DNA from: VAXT01 sp035318925
GTDB taxonomy: Bacteria > Actinomycetota > Thermoleophilia > Gaiellales > Gaiellaceae
Length of the DNA stretch: 64,000 bases
Assembly: GCA_035318925.1 (NCBI GenBank)
Contig: DATHDS010000008.1
Span: forward strand, 1-64,000
Direction: 5' to 3'
Below are positions 6,916 through 16,280 of this stretch, one piece after another. Each line of letters starts with the position of its first letter. The first letter of the stretch is position 1. Under the pieces are notes generated by a model. It saw nothing but the letters and a program-made list of their open reading frames with translations, was not told the origin of the DNA and did not search any database. A program made the position numbers and the translations under genes.

Positions 6916-7577
6916 GGGCGCCTCAGTCCGGCGAGGCAAACGGCGCCCGCCGCGATCACGGGCACTCCTGCCGGCGCGACCGGCAGCAGGACGAGCGCGA
7001 TCAGACCGCCCGCAAACGCCGCGACGATCGCGCGCCGGCTGACCGTGAGCGTGATCAGCAGGACGAGGAAGAGCGCGGGAAAGGCGGCGTCGAGCCCGAG
7101 CCGCTTGGGGTTCCCGAGGACGTCGCCCCCGAACACCCCGAGCGCCGTTCCGCCGACCCAGCACGGGAAGAGCAGGAGCCCAGCCCCGATCAGCAGGCGC
7201 CGGTCGATGCGGCCGCCGCCGACCTGGGAGACCGCCCACGACTCGTCGACGAGCAGCTGCGACTCGAAGAAGCGCCGGAGCCGGGAGCCCCGGAAGACCG
7301 GCGCGATCGCGACACTGATCGCGAGGTAGCGCGCGTTCAGGAGCACCGCCGCCCCGACAGCAGCGAGCACGCTGCCGCCGTCGCGGATGACGGAAGCGGC
7401 TGCGAACTGCGCCGCGCCAGCGAACGTCGTCGCCGACATGACGATCGGCGCCAGGACGCCCATCCCGGCGGTGACGGCCAGGACTCCGTAGGCAACGCCG
7501 AAGCTGCCGGATGCGGGAGCGAGCGGCGCGACCCGCTTCGCGCCTTCGCGGGGGCTAGGCGGAGCCGCCTTCTGCAA
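6912..7577 (-). CDS. azlC: branched-chain amino acid exporter large subunit (AzlC family)
   Basis: 221 residues with the AzlC order of helices and signatures: SFGVAYGVLAVTAGMG, MSATTFAGAAQFAAASVI, AVGAAVLLNARYLAISVAIA, then LLVDESWAV. In known systems the AzlC/AzlD pair forms a complex in the cytoplasmic membrane. The start overlaps the end of the upstream glycosylase gene by 23 bp; a slightly later start is possible, because the first ~15 residues are not conserved-looking. It overlaps azlD by 4 bp. Confidence 0.9.
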   Translation of the reverse strand: MQKAAPPSPREGAKRVAPLAPASGSFGVAYGVLAVTAGMGVLAPIVMSATTFAGAAQFAAASVIRDGGSVLAAVGAAVLLNARYLAISVAIAPVFRGSRLRRFFESQLLVDESWAVSQVGGGRIDRRLLIGAGLLLFPCWVGGTALGVFGGDVLGNPKRLGLDAAFPALFLVLLITLTVSRRAIVAAFAGGLIALVLLPVAPAGVPVIAAGAVCLAGLRRP

Positions 7578-8493
7578 CCCAGTCCCGCGTCAGGTAGAGC
7601 CAGAAGGCGAGCCCCGCGTACGGGCCGTAGCGGCGGAAGCGGCGCTCGATCGTCGTGTCCTTTGCCTGCCTGGCGCCCGAGACGCGCAGGTATTTCGGCC
7701 GCGTCCACGAGTCGAGGATGAGCCGGGAATAGCGGCCGAGCAGCATCATGATGTGCGCCGTCGCGTACGGGCCGACTCCCGGTAGCGCGAGGAGCTGCGC
7801 GGCGACCTCGTCGTCCGGAAGCTCCTCCGCGCTCGTGCGACCGAGTACCTCGAGGTCGAGGTCGCCGGAGACGACCGAGGCCGCAAGCGACTGGAGGTAC
7901 TGCCCGCGGTAACCGGCGCGCGCAACGTCCTTGTAGAACGAGACGTCTGCGGCGGCCATCGCCTCGGGTGTCGGGAACGCTCGGCCGAACGGCCCCTCGG
8001 CGGCTCCGGGCGCCGGCTCGCCGAGGTGCTGGACGAGGGCGCTGACCATGCGCACGGTCGCCGACCACGTGCAGTTGGTCGTGCAGATCGTCTTCACGAC
8101 CTCCTCGAAGACTGTCGGGCTGCGGATCATCCGGCCGGCGCCGGTCGTCACCCAGGCGAGCTCGGGATCGGCCGCAGCGGCCTCGTAGAACGGGCTGAGG
8201 TCCTCGTCGAGCCGGAGCACGTGGGCGACAGCTGAGCGAAGCCTGGCCGGGGTGGCTCCGCCCGAGAGCACCCGGATGTTCGCGTAGCCCGTGCGCCCTT
8301 CCGAGACGAGGACCGTTCTCGGCCCCTTGCCGTGGAGCGACAGCGTCAGCTCGAGCGTCCAGGCCTCCTCGTCGATCCGGTTGGGCGGCAGGTCGGCGAC
8401 GCCGTGCGAGGCGACCGTTCGGCGGAAGTCGACGGGCTCGCCGCCTGCTCCGAGGAGCTCGATCTCCGATGCGGGTGCCGCCATCTTCTTCAT
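7555..8493 (-). CDS. HhH-GPD DNA glycosylase (3-methyladenine/8-oxoG-type)
   Basis: A base-excision repair glycosylase of about 312 residues. The helix-hairpin-helix shows as LLALPGVGPYATAHIMMLLG, followed by the catalytic-Asp region RLILDSWTR. An earlier segment VVKTICTTNCTWSATVRM resembles the AlkA/OGG-type core. An N-terminal beta region precedes it. An upstream in-frame ATG (8517) would leave only 7 bp to the divergent gene; the ATG at 8493 has a GGAAAG site 7 nt upstream and is preferred. It is the first gene of a leftward unit with azlCD. Damaged-base specificity cannot be told from the sequence. Confidence 0.85.
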   Translation of the reverse strand: MKKMAAPASEIELLGAGGEPVDFRRTVASHGVADLPPNRIDEEAWTLELTLSLHGKGPRTVLVSEGRTGYANIRVLSGGATPARLRSAVAHVLRLDEDLSPFYEAAAADPELAWVTTGAGRMIRSPTVFEEVVKTICTTNCTWSATVRMVSALVQHLGEPAPGAAEGPFGRAFPTPEAMAAADVSFYKDVARAGYRGQYLQSLAASVVSGDLDLEVLGRTSAEELPDDEVAAQLLALPGVGPYATAHIMMLLGRYSRLILDSWTRPKYLRVSGARQAKDTTIERRFRRYGPYAGLAFWLYLTRDWVAEGGSA

Positions 8494-8524
8494 CAACGAT
8501 CTTTCCAGCGCGTACATTCGCCGC

Positions 8525-10261
8525 GTGGGGATTCTCGGCGTCGACGTCGGCGGCACCTTCACGGACGCCGTCCTGATCGAGGACGGGCGGATCGTCACCG
8601 CGAAGGTGCCGAGCGCCAGTCGTCAGGAGGAGTCCGTGCTCGAGGCGGCCAACGCGGTCGGCGCCCACGACCTGGAACGTTTCACGCACGGGACGACGGT
8701 CGCCACGAACGCGCTCCTCGAACGGAAGGGCGCGCGGACGGCGTTTGTCGGGACCGCGGGCTTCGAGCACCTGCTTCATCTGCGCCGCCAGGACCGGGCG
8801 CACCTCTACCGGCTCTGCGACGACCACCCCGCGCCGCTCGTGCCGCTCGAGCGCTGCTTCGGAGTCGACGAGCGGATCGGGCCGGAAGGGGTGTTGCGGG
8901 AACTCGACCTCGAATCACTGCCCACGGTCAACGCAGAGGCGGTCGCGGTGTGCCTGCTCTTCTCGTTCCGCGACCCGAGCCACGAGCAGGCCGTGGCGGA
9001 CGAGTTGCGGCGGCGCCTGCCAAGCGCGCGGGTCGTCGCCTCCCACGAGATCGCGCCCGAGTTCCGCGAGTACGAGCGCGCCTCGACGACGGCTATCGAC
9101 GCCTACCTCGGGCCCGTGCTCGCGCGCTATCTCGAGGCGCTCGCGAGGCGGTGTGCCGCGGCCGGACTTCCCGAGCCTCTCGTCATGCGCTCCTCCGGCG
9201 GCGTTGCGACGGTTGCGGAGGCGGCGGCCCATCCCGCCTTCGCGCTGCTCTCGGGGCCGGCGGCGGGCGTCGTCGGCGCCGCGATCGCGGCGCGGTCGGC
9301 GGGCGTGGAGAACGCGATCTCGTTCGACATGGGCGGAACCTCGACCGACGTCGCCTTGATCTCGGGCGGCATGGCGGCGCGAAGCGCCGAGCGTGGCGTC
9401 GCCGGCTACCGCGTGCGCCTGCCGAGCGTCGACCTGCACACCGTCGGAGCCGGCGGGGGCTCGATCGCCTGGGTGGACGCGGGCGGCGCCTTGCGCGTGG
9501 GCCCCGAGAGCGCGGGCGCTGATCCCGGCCCGGCTTGCTACGGGAAGGGCGGCACACGCCCGACCGTGACGGATGCGAACCTCCTGCTCGGCCGGCTGCC
9601 GGAACGACTGGCGGGCGGCCTCGAGCTCGATCGCGCTGCCGCAGAGCGTGCGCTCGGCGAGATCGACCCGGCCGCGGTCGTCGCCGTCGTGAACGCCGAG
9701 ATGCTGCGCGCGCTGCGCGTCGTCTCGGTCGAGCGCGGGCACGATCCCCGGGAGCTCGCGCTCGTCGCGTTCGGCGGCGCCGGGCCGCTGCACGCATGCG
9801 AGCTCGCCGAGGAGCTCGAGATCGGAACCGTGCTCGTGCCCGCCGCGGCCGGCGTCCTCTCGGCACTCGGGCTCGCGGCAAGCGACGAACGGCGCGACCA
9901 CGTGCGCTCGTACCTCATCCCGCTCTCGGAGGTGGGCGAGCTCCCGGCGGAAGGCGAGGCCGACCTTCGGTACCTGGGCCAGTCGTTCGAGCTCACCGTG
10001 CCACTCGGCGGCGATCTCTCCGAGTCGTTCCACCGGGCACACGAAGAGCGCTACGGCTACGCCGATCATGACCGCGCAATCGAGCTCGTCGCAGTCCGTA
10101 CCGCCGAGATCCGACCGGGCCCGCAGCTCGAGCCGAGCAAGTCGGCCCGTCAAGAAGTGTCGGGCCCAGCCGTGCTGGAACTGGACGGGTCGACCTGCTG
10201 GCTACCCCATGGGTGGGTGGGGGTTAGGGATGGTGACACGTGGCGGCTGACCCGAGGGTGA
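8525..10261 (+). CDS. hyuA: hydantoinase/oxoprolinase family protein, subunit A (HyuA-like)
   Basis: An ASKHA-fold ATP-dependent amidohydrolase of the N-methylhydantoinase/5-oxoprolinase/acetone carboxylase beta group. It opens with MGILGVDVGGTFTDAVL, then HGTTVATNALLERKGA, the phosphate-binding SFDMGGTSTDVAL, and GPESAGADPGPACYGKGG. It has 578 residues; typical HyuA is about 650-700, so the C-terminal domain is shortened, ending WVGVRDGDTWRLTRG. The start is the GTG at 8525, at the conserved N-terminus. It is followed by hyuB 7 bp later, as in most such operons. The substrate is unknown. Confidence 0.9.
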   Translation: MGILGVDVGGTFTDAVLIEDGRIVTAKVPSASRQEESVLEAANAVGAHDLERFTHGTTVATNALLERKGARTAFVGTAGFEHLLHLRRQDRAHLYRLCDDHPAPLVPLERCFGVDERIGPEGVLRELDLESLPTVNAEAVAVCLLFSFRDPSHEQAVADELRRRLPSARVVASHEIAPEFREYERASTTAIDAYLGPVLARYLEALARRCAAAGLPEPLVMRSSGGVATVAEAAAHPAFALLSGPAAGVVGAAIAARSAGVENAISFDMGGTSTDVALISGGMAARSAERGVAGYRVRLPSVDLHTVGAGGGSIAWVDAGGALRVGPESAGADPGPACYGKGGTRPTVTDANLLLGRLPERLAGGLELDRAAAERALGEIDPAAVVAVVNAEMLRALRVVSVERGHDPRELALVAFGGAGPLHACELAEELEIGTVLVPAAAGVLSALGLAASDERRDHVRSYLIPLSEVGELPAEGEADLRYLGQSFELTVPLGGDLSESFHRAHEERYGYADHDRAIELVAVRTAEIRPGPQLEPSKSARQEVSGPAVLELDGSTCWLPHGWVGVRDGDTWRLTRG

Positions 10262-10268
10262 CGAGACC

Positions 10269-11747
10269 GTGAACATTGAGCTCCAAGTTCTCGGCAGCGC
10301 GCTGCGCTCCGTCGCCGAGGAGATGGGCGCGGTGCTGATCGGCTCTTCTTTCTCGGCGAACATCAAGGAGCGGCGCGACTGCTCGGCGGCGCTCTTCGAC
10401 GAGCGCGGGCGCATGATCGCCCAGGCCGAGCACATCCCCGTCCATCTCGGGGCGATGCCGGACGCAGTCGCCGCCGTCATGCGCCACGACCCCGCGCCCG
10501 ACGACGTCTTCGTCCTCAACGACCCGTACGCCGGCGGGACGCACCTGCCCGATGTGACGCTCGTCTCCCGCACCGAGGTGGGCTTCGCGGTCACGCGCGC
10601 GCACCATGCGGACGTCGGCGGCGCCGAGCCCGGGAGCATGCCCGCCGGCTCGCGCACGCTCGCGGACGAAGGAGTCGTGATCCCGCCGACGCGGCTCGAC
10701 GACGACGTCCTTGCGGCTCTCATCGCGCAGATGCGGAACCCCGAGGAGCGCCGCGGCGACTTCCGCGCCCAGCTCGCCGCCCACGGGCTCGCGGAGCGGC
10801 GCGTCCGCGAGCTCTGTCAGAAGCGAGGGCGCGCTCGCATCGTGGCCGCGATGAACGAGCTCTATGCGTACTCGGAGCGGGTCGTGAGAGCGGCGCTCGA
10901 CCGGCTGCCGGACGGCAGCTACGAAGGCGTGGACTTCCTCGAGGCGCAGGAAGGCGAGCTCGAGATTCGCGTCTCGGTCACGATCGAGGGCGACGAGATC
11001 GCATTCGACTTCGAAGGCACAGCACCCCAGCACAACGGCAACCTCAACTGCCCGCTCTCGGTCACGCGCTCGGCCTGCTACTTCATCGTCCGCTGCCTGA
11101 CCGCGCCCGACCTCCCCTCCTCGGGCGGCGCCTTCGCGCCGGTGACCGTCCGCGCGCCGGCCGGCTCGCTCGTCAACGCTCAGGCGCCCGCGGCGGTAGC
11201 GGCCGGGAACGTGGAGACCTCCTGCCGGATCGTCGACTGCATCTTCGGTGCTCTCGGCGCGGCGATCCCGGTCCCGGCCCAGGGCCAGGGCACGATGAAC
11301 AACCTCACCTTCGGGAACGAGCGCTTCACCTACTACGAGACACTCGGGGGCGGCCAGGGCGCGTGCCCCAACGCCGACGGTCCCTCCGCAGTGCACGTCA
11401 CGCTCTCGAACACACTGACGACACCCGCCGAGGCGCTCGAGCTCTCCTACCCGCTCCGCGTCGAGCGCCACGCGCTCCGCCTGGGCTCGGGCGGAGCCGG
11501 CCGGCATCGAGGCGGAGACGGGGTCGTCCGCGAGCTGCGCGCGCTCGAGCCATGCCGCCTGTCGGTCATCTCCGAGCGGCGCCGCCACAGCCCGCGCGGC
11601 GCACACGGCGGGGAGCCCGGGCAGCCGGGCCGCAACCTCCTGAACGGCGAGCAGTTGCCTGCTAAGACAACGCGCAACCTGGCCGCAGGGGACGTCGTCC
11701 GGATCGAGACTCCGGGCGGCGGCGGCTTCGGCGCTACGACGGAGTGA
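10269..11747 (+). CDS. hyuB: hydantoinase B/oxoprolinase family protein (HyuB-like)
   Basis: The partner subunit of HyuA. It has 492 residues with family motifs: SAALFDERGRMIAQAEHIPV near the N-terminus, VLNDPYAGGTHLPDVTLV, FDFEGTAPQHNGNLNCPLSV, AAGNVETSC, GGGQGACPNADGPSA and GSGGAGRHRGGDG. The family binds metal through conserved His/Asp/Glu residues of the first two segments. The start is GTG 10269, 7 bp after hyuA. The end overlaps the convergent MFS gene by 14 bp. It is somewhat shorter than the commonest HyuB (~520-570). Confidence 0.92.
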   Translation: MNIELQVLGSALRSVAEEMGAVLIGSSFSANIKERRDCSAALFDERGRMIAQAEHIPVHLGAMPDAVAAVMRHDPAPDDVFVLNDPYAGGTHLPDVTLVSRTEVGFAVTRAHHADVGGAEPGSMPAGSRTLADEGVVIPPTRLDDDVLAALIAQMRNPEERRGDFRAQLAAHGLAERRVRELCQKRGRARIVAAMNELYAYSERVVRAALDRLPDGSYEGVDFLEAQEGELEIRVSVTIEGDEIAFDFEGTAPQHNGNLNCPLSVTRSACYFIVRCLTAPDLPSSGGAFAPVTVRAPAGSLVNAQAPAAVAAGNVETSCRIVDCIFGALGAAIPVPAQGQGTMNNLTFGNERFTYYETLGGGQGACPNADGPSAVHVTLSNTLTTPAEALELSYPLRVERHALRLGSGGAGRHRGGDGVVRELRALEPCRLSVISERRRHSPRGAHGGEPGQPGRNLLNGEQLPAKTTRNLAAGDVVRIETPGGGGFGATTE

Positions 11748-12972
11748 CGCGAAGCTCGGGCGGGATTCGCCGCTCGAGCAGGAGCGCGCCGCAGCCGGCG
11801 AGGACGCACGTGAAGGACGCAATCGGCCACAGCGCGTTCGGCGCCGCGTTGAGAATGAACCCCGCCGCGGTCGGGCCGATCGCGAAGCCGATCTCCCAGG
11901 AGAGCGTCGAGAGCGCCATGTACCGGCCGCGCAGCCGAGGCGGCGCGAGGTCGGCGACGAGCGCCCCCTGGGTGGGCCCGTGGAGACACTCGCCGAGCCC
12001 GAAGATGATCGCTGCCAGCCCGAAGACGATCGCCGCAGAGCCCGCGTTGAACCAGACGCCGCCGGTGAAGACGATCATCCAGGTCACGGCCCAGACGAAG
12101 GTCATGAGCGCGAGAGCCGGCATCCGGCGCCTGCCCTCGAGGATCTTCGTCAGCGGGAGCTGCGCGAGCACGATCGCGAGCGTGTTCACGAAGAAGATGA
12201 AGCCGATCTCCCGCTCGGTCACCCCGGCCTGGTTCTTCGCGAACACCGGGAGCACCTCGAGCTGCGCGTACCCGGCGGCGACGTAGGCGACGTTCAGGCC
12301 GACGACCGCGAGGAACACCCGGTTCCGCAAGACCTCGCGGTAGTGCCCGGGCTCCTCGGCCTCCGTGCGTGACAGCCCGGGATCTGGAACGAACCAGAGC
12401 ACCAGCACGAAGACGAGAAACGTGACCGCGTCGAGCGTGAAGAGGACCGTGTAGCTCGTCGGATTCGACGTCGTCGCGATCAGGCCCCCGGCCACGCCGC
12501 CGAGCCCGAGCCCGAAGTTCCGCATCACCCGCTGGAGCGCGAAGGACGCGTGGCGCCTGGCCGGCGGCGTCAGCCCGATGATGAGCGCCGACTGGCTCGG
12601 CCAGAAGGCGCCGTTGCCGACCCCGACGATGGCCGCAGCCCCGAACGCCTCCCAGGGCCGGTGCACGAGCGCGTAGGCACCGAAGCCGACTGCGAGCAGG
12701 AAGAGCGCGCCGATCAGCGTCGGCTTGCCCCCGATCCTGTCGACGATGATCCCCGCCGTCGGGATCGAGGCGATTCCGACCGCCGCGCTCGTCCCGGCGA
12801 TGAGGCCGACCATCGGCAGCGGGAAGCCGCGCACGTTGTGCAGGTAGATGAAGAGGAACGGGAACGCGAGGCCGTTCCCGAACGCGTTCGCGAAGCCGCC
12901 GACCTCCATCGTCCAGACCGACCTCGGCAACCGCGGATCGAGACCGCGCAGGTATAGAAGAAGAGATCTCAC
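11734..12972 (-). CDS. MFS transporter, drug/efflux type
   Basis: A 412-residue major facilitator protein with about 12 hydrophobic helices. A motif-A-like loop (IIVDRIGGKPTLIGALFLLA) follows helix 2, and a second-half repeat includes ADLAPPRLRGRYMALSTL. The pattern resembles multidrug/efflux MFS members. The GTG at 12972 is only 2 bp from the start assigned to the divergent ABC gene, so one or both true starts may lie further in; the next Met here is 21 codons downstream, before GGFANAFGNG. It converges on hyuB; no functional link is shown. Confidence 0.85.
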   Translation of the reverse strand: MRSLLLYLRGLDPRLPRSVWTMEVGGFANAFGNGLAFPFLFIYLHNVRGFPLPMVGLIAGTSAAVGIASIPTAGIIVDRIGGKPTLIGALFLLAVGFGAYALVHRPWEAFGAAAIVGVGNGAFWPSQSALIIGLTPPARRHASFALQRVMRNFGLGLGGVAGGLIATTSNPTSYTVLFTLDAVTFLVFVLVLWFVPDPGLSRTEAEEPGHYREVLRNRVFLAVVGLNVAYVAAGYAQLEVLPVFAKNQAGVTEREIGFIFFVNTLAIVLAQLPLTKILEGRRRMPALALMTFVWAVTWMIVFTGGVWFNAGSAAIVFGLAAIIFGLGECLHGPTQGALVADLAPPRLRGRYMALSTLSWEIGFAIGPTAAGFILNAAPNALWPIASFTCVLAGCGALLLERRIPPELRVTPS

Positions 12973-12974
12973 CT

Positions 12975-13961
12975 GTGGTTAGTCTCTCGTCAATGGCTGT
13001 CGTAGAGGCGCAGGACCTCCACCGCACGTATCGCACCCACACCGGGACGCTTCGCCGTCGCGTGAAGGAGATCGAAGCCGTGCGCGGCGTCAGCTTCGAG
13101 ATCGAGAAAGGCGAGCTCTTCGGGCTGCTCGGCCCGAACGGCGCGGGCAAGACGACGACGATCAAGATGCTGATCACGCTGCTCATCCCGACCTCGGGGA
13201 GCGCGCGCGTGCTCGGTCACGACGTCGTCAAGGAGGCGCGCGAGGTCCGGAAGCGCATCGGCTACGTGTTCGGCGGCGAGCGCGGGGTCTACGAGCGGCT
13301 CTCCGGCTACGACAACCTCCGCTACTTCGCCGAGCTCTACGGCGTGCCCGCGAAGATCCAAAAGGCGCGCATCGAGGAGCTGCTCGAGCTCGTCGGGCTC
13401 AAGGGCCGCGAGCAGGAGCGCGCAGAGGGGTACTCGCGCGGGATGAAGCAGCGCCTGCACGTCGCCCGCGGGCTGCTCCACGACCCGGAGGTGCTCTTCC
13501 TCGACGAGCCGACGATCGGGCTCGACCCGGTGGGCGCGCGCGAGCTCCGCGCGACGATCGCCTCGCTCACCGACGCGGGCAAGACAATCCTGCTCACGAC
13601 CCACTACATGTTCGAGGCCGACGCGCTCTGCGACCGGATCGCGGTCATCTCGCAGGGCGAGATCGTCGCCACCGGGACGCCCGGCCAGCTGAAGAGCCGC
13701 GTCGAGTCCGGAAGCGTGACCGAGGTCGAGGTCTACGGCGTGCCGGACGAGACGGTCGAGCGCCTGCGCAAGCTAGAAGGCGTGCTCGCGGTCTGGGTCG
13801 AAGAGCGGGAGCAGACGCAGGTCCTGAGCGTCCAGACTCGCGCCGACATCCAATTGACGGCCGCGATCCTCGGTCACCTGAACGGCGCGAACGTCGGCCG
13901 CGTCTCGCAGCGGGAGCCGACGCTCGAGGACGCCTACGTGGCCCTCGTCACAGCCGAGTGA
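12975..13961 (+). CDS. ABC transporter ATP-binding protein (ABC-2 exporter type)
   Basis: 328 residues with all nucleotide-binding motifs: Walker A GLLGPNGAGKTTTIKML, Q-loop region RIGYVFGGERGVYERLSG, signature YSRGMKQRL, Walker B EVLFLDEPTIGLDP and the switch His in LLTTHYMFEADALCD. The C-terminal ~90 residues form the extension typical of drug/lipid exporter ATPases (DrrA/NatA-like). An internal ATG at 12993 is an equally possible start. It is the only ATPase in front of six permease genes, and the first permease overlaps its stop by 4 bp. Confidence 0.93.
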   Translation: MVSLSSMAVVEAQDLHRTYRTHTGTLRRRVKEIEAVRGVSFEIEKGELFGLLGPNGAGKTTTIKMLITLLIPTSGSARVLGHDVVKEAREVRKRIGYVFGGERGVYERLSGYDNLRYFAELYGVPAKIQKARIEELLELVGLKGREQERAEGYSRGMKQRLHVARGLLHDPEVLFLDEPTIGLDPVGARELRATIASLTDAGKTILLTTHYMFEADALCDRIAVISQGEIVATGTPGQLKSRVESGSVTEVEVYGVPDETVERLRKLEGVLAVWVEEREQTQVLSVQTRADIQLTAAILGHLNGANVGRVSQREPTLEDAYVALVTAE

Positions 13962-14728
13962 GAACCCTCCGCCTCTTAGGAGTCGGCTGGCTGTACCACA
14001 TGAAGATGATCTCCCGGTCGCCGTTCGAGGGCTTCGGGCAGGTCATCTGGCCGATCTTCTTTGCGACCGTGGCGTTCCTCGTCTTCCGGGCCGGGGACAG
14101 TCCTCGGACCCTGCTCTATGCCTCGCTCGGCGCGGCCGTGATGGGCATGTGGTCGGCGACGAGCACGACAGCCGGCGGGGCGATGCAGCGCGAGCGCTGG
14201 CACGGGACTCTCGAGCTGCTCGTCGCAACTCCTGTGCACTTTGCGCTCGTCCTCCTGCCGGTGACGCTGGCGATGTCGACGATCGGGATCTACAGCCTCG
14301 TCGCGACCCTTCTCTACGGACACTTCCTGTTCGGGATCGCGCTCACCATCGTCCACCCGCTGCTCTTCGCGCTCGCGGTCTTGGGGACCGTGCTCTCGTT
14401 CGGCGCCCTGGGCTTCGCGTTCGCCGTCACGTTCGTCCGCTTCCGGGCCGCCTGGGCGATCGGGAACCTCCTCGAGTACCCGGTCTGGCTGATCGGCGGC
14501 TTCCTCGTTCCGCTCGCGCTCTTCCCCGACTGGGTGCGGCCGATCTCGTGGGTGCTCGCGCCGACCTGGGGGATGAACGCGATTCGCGAGTCGGCGCTCG
14601 GCGGCTCGCCGCTTCCCGACCTCGCTCTTTGCCTCGCCCTCGGCGGGCTCAACGTGGCGATTGGAGTCCTCGTCACCGAGCACGTTCTGCGCGCCGCCCG
14701 CGTTCGCGCCGCGCTCTCGCTCTCATGA
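13958..14728 (+). CDS. ABC-2 type permease, pair 1, A-type
   Basis: 256 residues with about six membrane helices. The N-terminus is MRTLRLLGVGWLYHMKM, followed by PIFFATVAFLVFRAGDSP, ATSTTAGGAMQRERWHGTLE, LLEYPVWLIGGFLVPLA and PISWVLAPTWGMNAIRESAL. The last two segments recur almost unchanged in the A-type permeases at 15507 and 17062, which shows common descent. The GTG start overlaps the ATPase stop (GTGA), and the end overlaps the next permease (ATGA). It probably forms half of a heterodimeric membrane domain with the B-type gene that follows. Confidence 0.9.
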   Translation: MRTLRLLGVGWLYHMKMISRSPFEGFGQVIWPIFFATVAFLVFRAGDSPRTLLYASLGAAVMGMWSATSTTAGGAMQRERWHGTLELLVATPVHFALVLLPVTLAMSTIGIYSLVATLLYGHFLFGIALTIVHPLLFALAVLGTVLSFGALGFAFAVTFVRFRAAWAIGNLLEYPVWLIGGFLVPLALFPDWVRPISWVLAPTWGMNAIRESALGGSPLPDLALCLALGGLNVAIGVLVTEHVLRAARVRAALSLS

Positions 14729-15510
14729 CCTCGCTCCGGATCTTTTTCGTCGGCGGCCAGATGAGCTACCGCGCGCTCTTCCACTGGATGACGCCTCAGA
14801 TCTACGTCCCGAGCCTGCTCGTGGCGCCGATCTTCCAGATCCTGCTCTTCGCGTACATCGGGCGTTCGGCGGGACTCAATTCGGACAAGTTCTATTTGGT
14901 CGGGAACTCGCTCCAGTACGCGGCCGTGCCCTGCTTGTTTGCGATGTCCCAGTTGATCGGGGGCGAGCGCTACCAGAACACGCTCAGCGCGATCCTCGTC
15001 AGCCCGGCGCGGCGGATCCCGCTCTTCTTCGGTCGCGCGATCCCGGTCGTGGCGAACGGGGCCTTCGTCGCGGCATTCTCGCTCACCGCGGGCGCCCTGA
15101 TTCTCCGCGTGCACATTCCGTTCTCCGCGATCCCGGCACTCGCTCTCGTCATCCTCGTTGCCGCCTTCTCGTGCACCGGCCTCGGGCTGATCAACGCCGC
15201 GCTCTCACTTGCCGTCCGGGAGAACGCCGTCCTCACAAACGTGATCTTCGGATTCCTGCTCATCTTCACGGGCGCGAACGTCCCACTCGACGCCCTGCCC
15301 GGCTGGATGAGCACCGCCGCGCAGGGCCTGCCGTTCACGCACGCGATCAAAGCCGCGCGCCAGCTCGCGGACGGCGCGTCGTTCGGCTCGGTCGCCGGGA
15401 TCATCGGGGTCGAGCTGCTCGTGGGTCTCTGCTACGCGGCAGCCGGGTACGCGCTGCTGCGCTTCATGGAGGTCCGAAGCCGCCGCAACGCGAGCCTGGA
15501 GCGGTCGTGA
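14725..15510 (+). CDS. ABC-2 type permease, pair 1, B-type
   Basis: 261 residues with about six helices. The N-terminus MTSLRIFFVGGQMSYRALFH and the segments APIFQILLFAYIGRSAG, ACLFAMSQ-like PCLFAMSQLIGGERYQNTLS, FSCTGLGLINAALSLAVREN and LLIFTGANVPLDALPGWM recur in the B-type permeases at 16277 and 17832. The ATG at 14725 overlaps the previous stop by 4 bp. A much longer frame upstream is a shadow of the A-type gene. It is the partner of the A-type permease in a putative exporter. Confidence 0.9.
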   Translation: MTSLRIFFVGGQMSYRALFHWMTPQIYVPSLLVAPIFQILLFAYIGRSAGLNSDKFYLVGNSLQYAAVPCLFAMSQLIGGERYQNTLSAILVSPARRIPLFFGRAIPVVANGAFVAAFSLTAGALILRVHIPFSAIPALALVILVAAFSCTGLGLINAALSLAVRENAVLTNVIFGFLLIFTGANVPLDALPGWMSTAAQGLPFTHAIKAARQLADGASFGSVAGIIGVELLVGLCYAAAGYALLRFMEVRSRRNASLERS

Positions 15511-16280
15511 GGCGGAACCTTCGTTTGCTCAGGGTCGCGTGGATGTTGAACGTGAAGCAGCTGACGCGCTCGTCCTTCGACGGCATCCTCGCCATCCTCT
15601 GGCCGCTCTTCTTCGCGACCGTCGCCTTCTTCATGTTCCGCGCCGGCGGCGATCCGAAGGCGCTCGTCTACGCGTCGCTCGGCGCCGCGGTGATGGGGAT
15701 CTGGACAGCGACGAGCGTGTCGGCCGGATCGGCGCTCCAGCGTGAGCGCTGGTTCGGGACGCTCGAGCTGCTCGTCGCCGCGCCGGCGCACTTCTCGCTC
15801 GTGCTCCTGCCCCTCGCCTTCGCAACGTCCGCGATCGGGATCTACTGCATGACGACGACGCTCCTCTGGGGCCGCTTCGTGTTCGGGATCGATCTCCACC
15901 TCGTGCATCCCCTGCTCATGGCCGCGGCGATCCCGGCGACGATCCTCTCGATCGGCGCGCTCGGGTTCCTGATGGCGGTGTCGTTCGCCCGCTACCGGAC
16001 AGCCTGGGCCCTCGGCTCGATGACCGAGTACCCGATCTGGCTGATCTGCGGCTTCCTCGTTCCGCTGGCGCTGCTCCCGGGCTGGGTGCACCCGATCTCG
16101 TGGGCGCTCGCGCCGACCTGGGGCATGCGGGCGATCCGTGAGTCCTCGACCGGCGGCACGCCTCTGCCGGACGTCGGCATGTGCGTCCTGCTGGGCAGCG
16201 CCTACATCGCAATCGGGGTCTTCGTCACCGAAACCGTCCTCCGCGCGGCCCGCCGCAGCGCCAGCCTCTCGCTGACATGA
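15507..16280 (+). CDS. ABC-2 type permease, pair 2, A-type
   Basis: 257 residues, clearly homologous over its whole length to the gene at 13958: PLFFATVAFFMFRAGGDPKA, ASLGAAVMGIWTATS, LQRERWFGTLELLVAAP, YPIWLICGFLVPLALLPGW and APTWGMRAIRESS. The GTG start at 15507 sits in a GTGA overlap with the previous gene. Among the three A-type copies, this and the first look most alike, so they may reflect the later duplication. Confidence 0.9.
   Translation: MRRNLRLLRVAWMLNVKQLTRSSFDGILAILWPLFFATVAFFMFRAGGDPKALVYASLGAAVMGIWTATSVSAGSALQRERWFGTLELLVAAPAHFSLVLLPLAFATSAIGIYCMTTTLLWGRFVFGIDLHLVHPLLMAAAIPATILSIGALGFLMAVSFARYRTAWALGSMTEYPIWLICGFLVPLALLPGWVHPISWALAPTWGMRAIRESSTGGTPLPDVGMCVLLGSAYIAIGVFVTETVLRAARRSASLSLT

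Noticed and set aside
14149..14724. Extended upstream frames of the B-type permease (and similar extensions at 14661, 16181, 16486, 17094)
   Set aside because: These run through other frames of the preceding permease and are Arg-rich. The real starts are ATG/GTG codons in 4-bp overlaps at the conserved N-termini.
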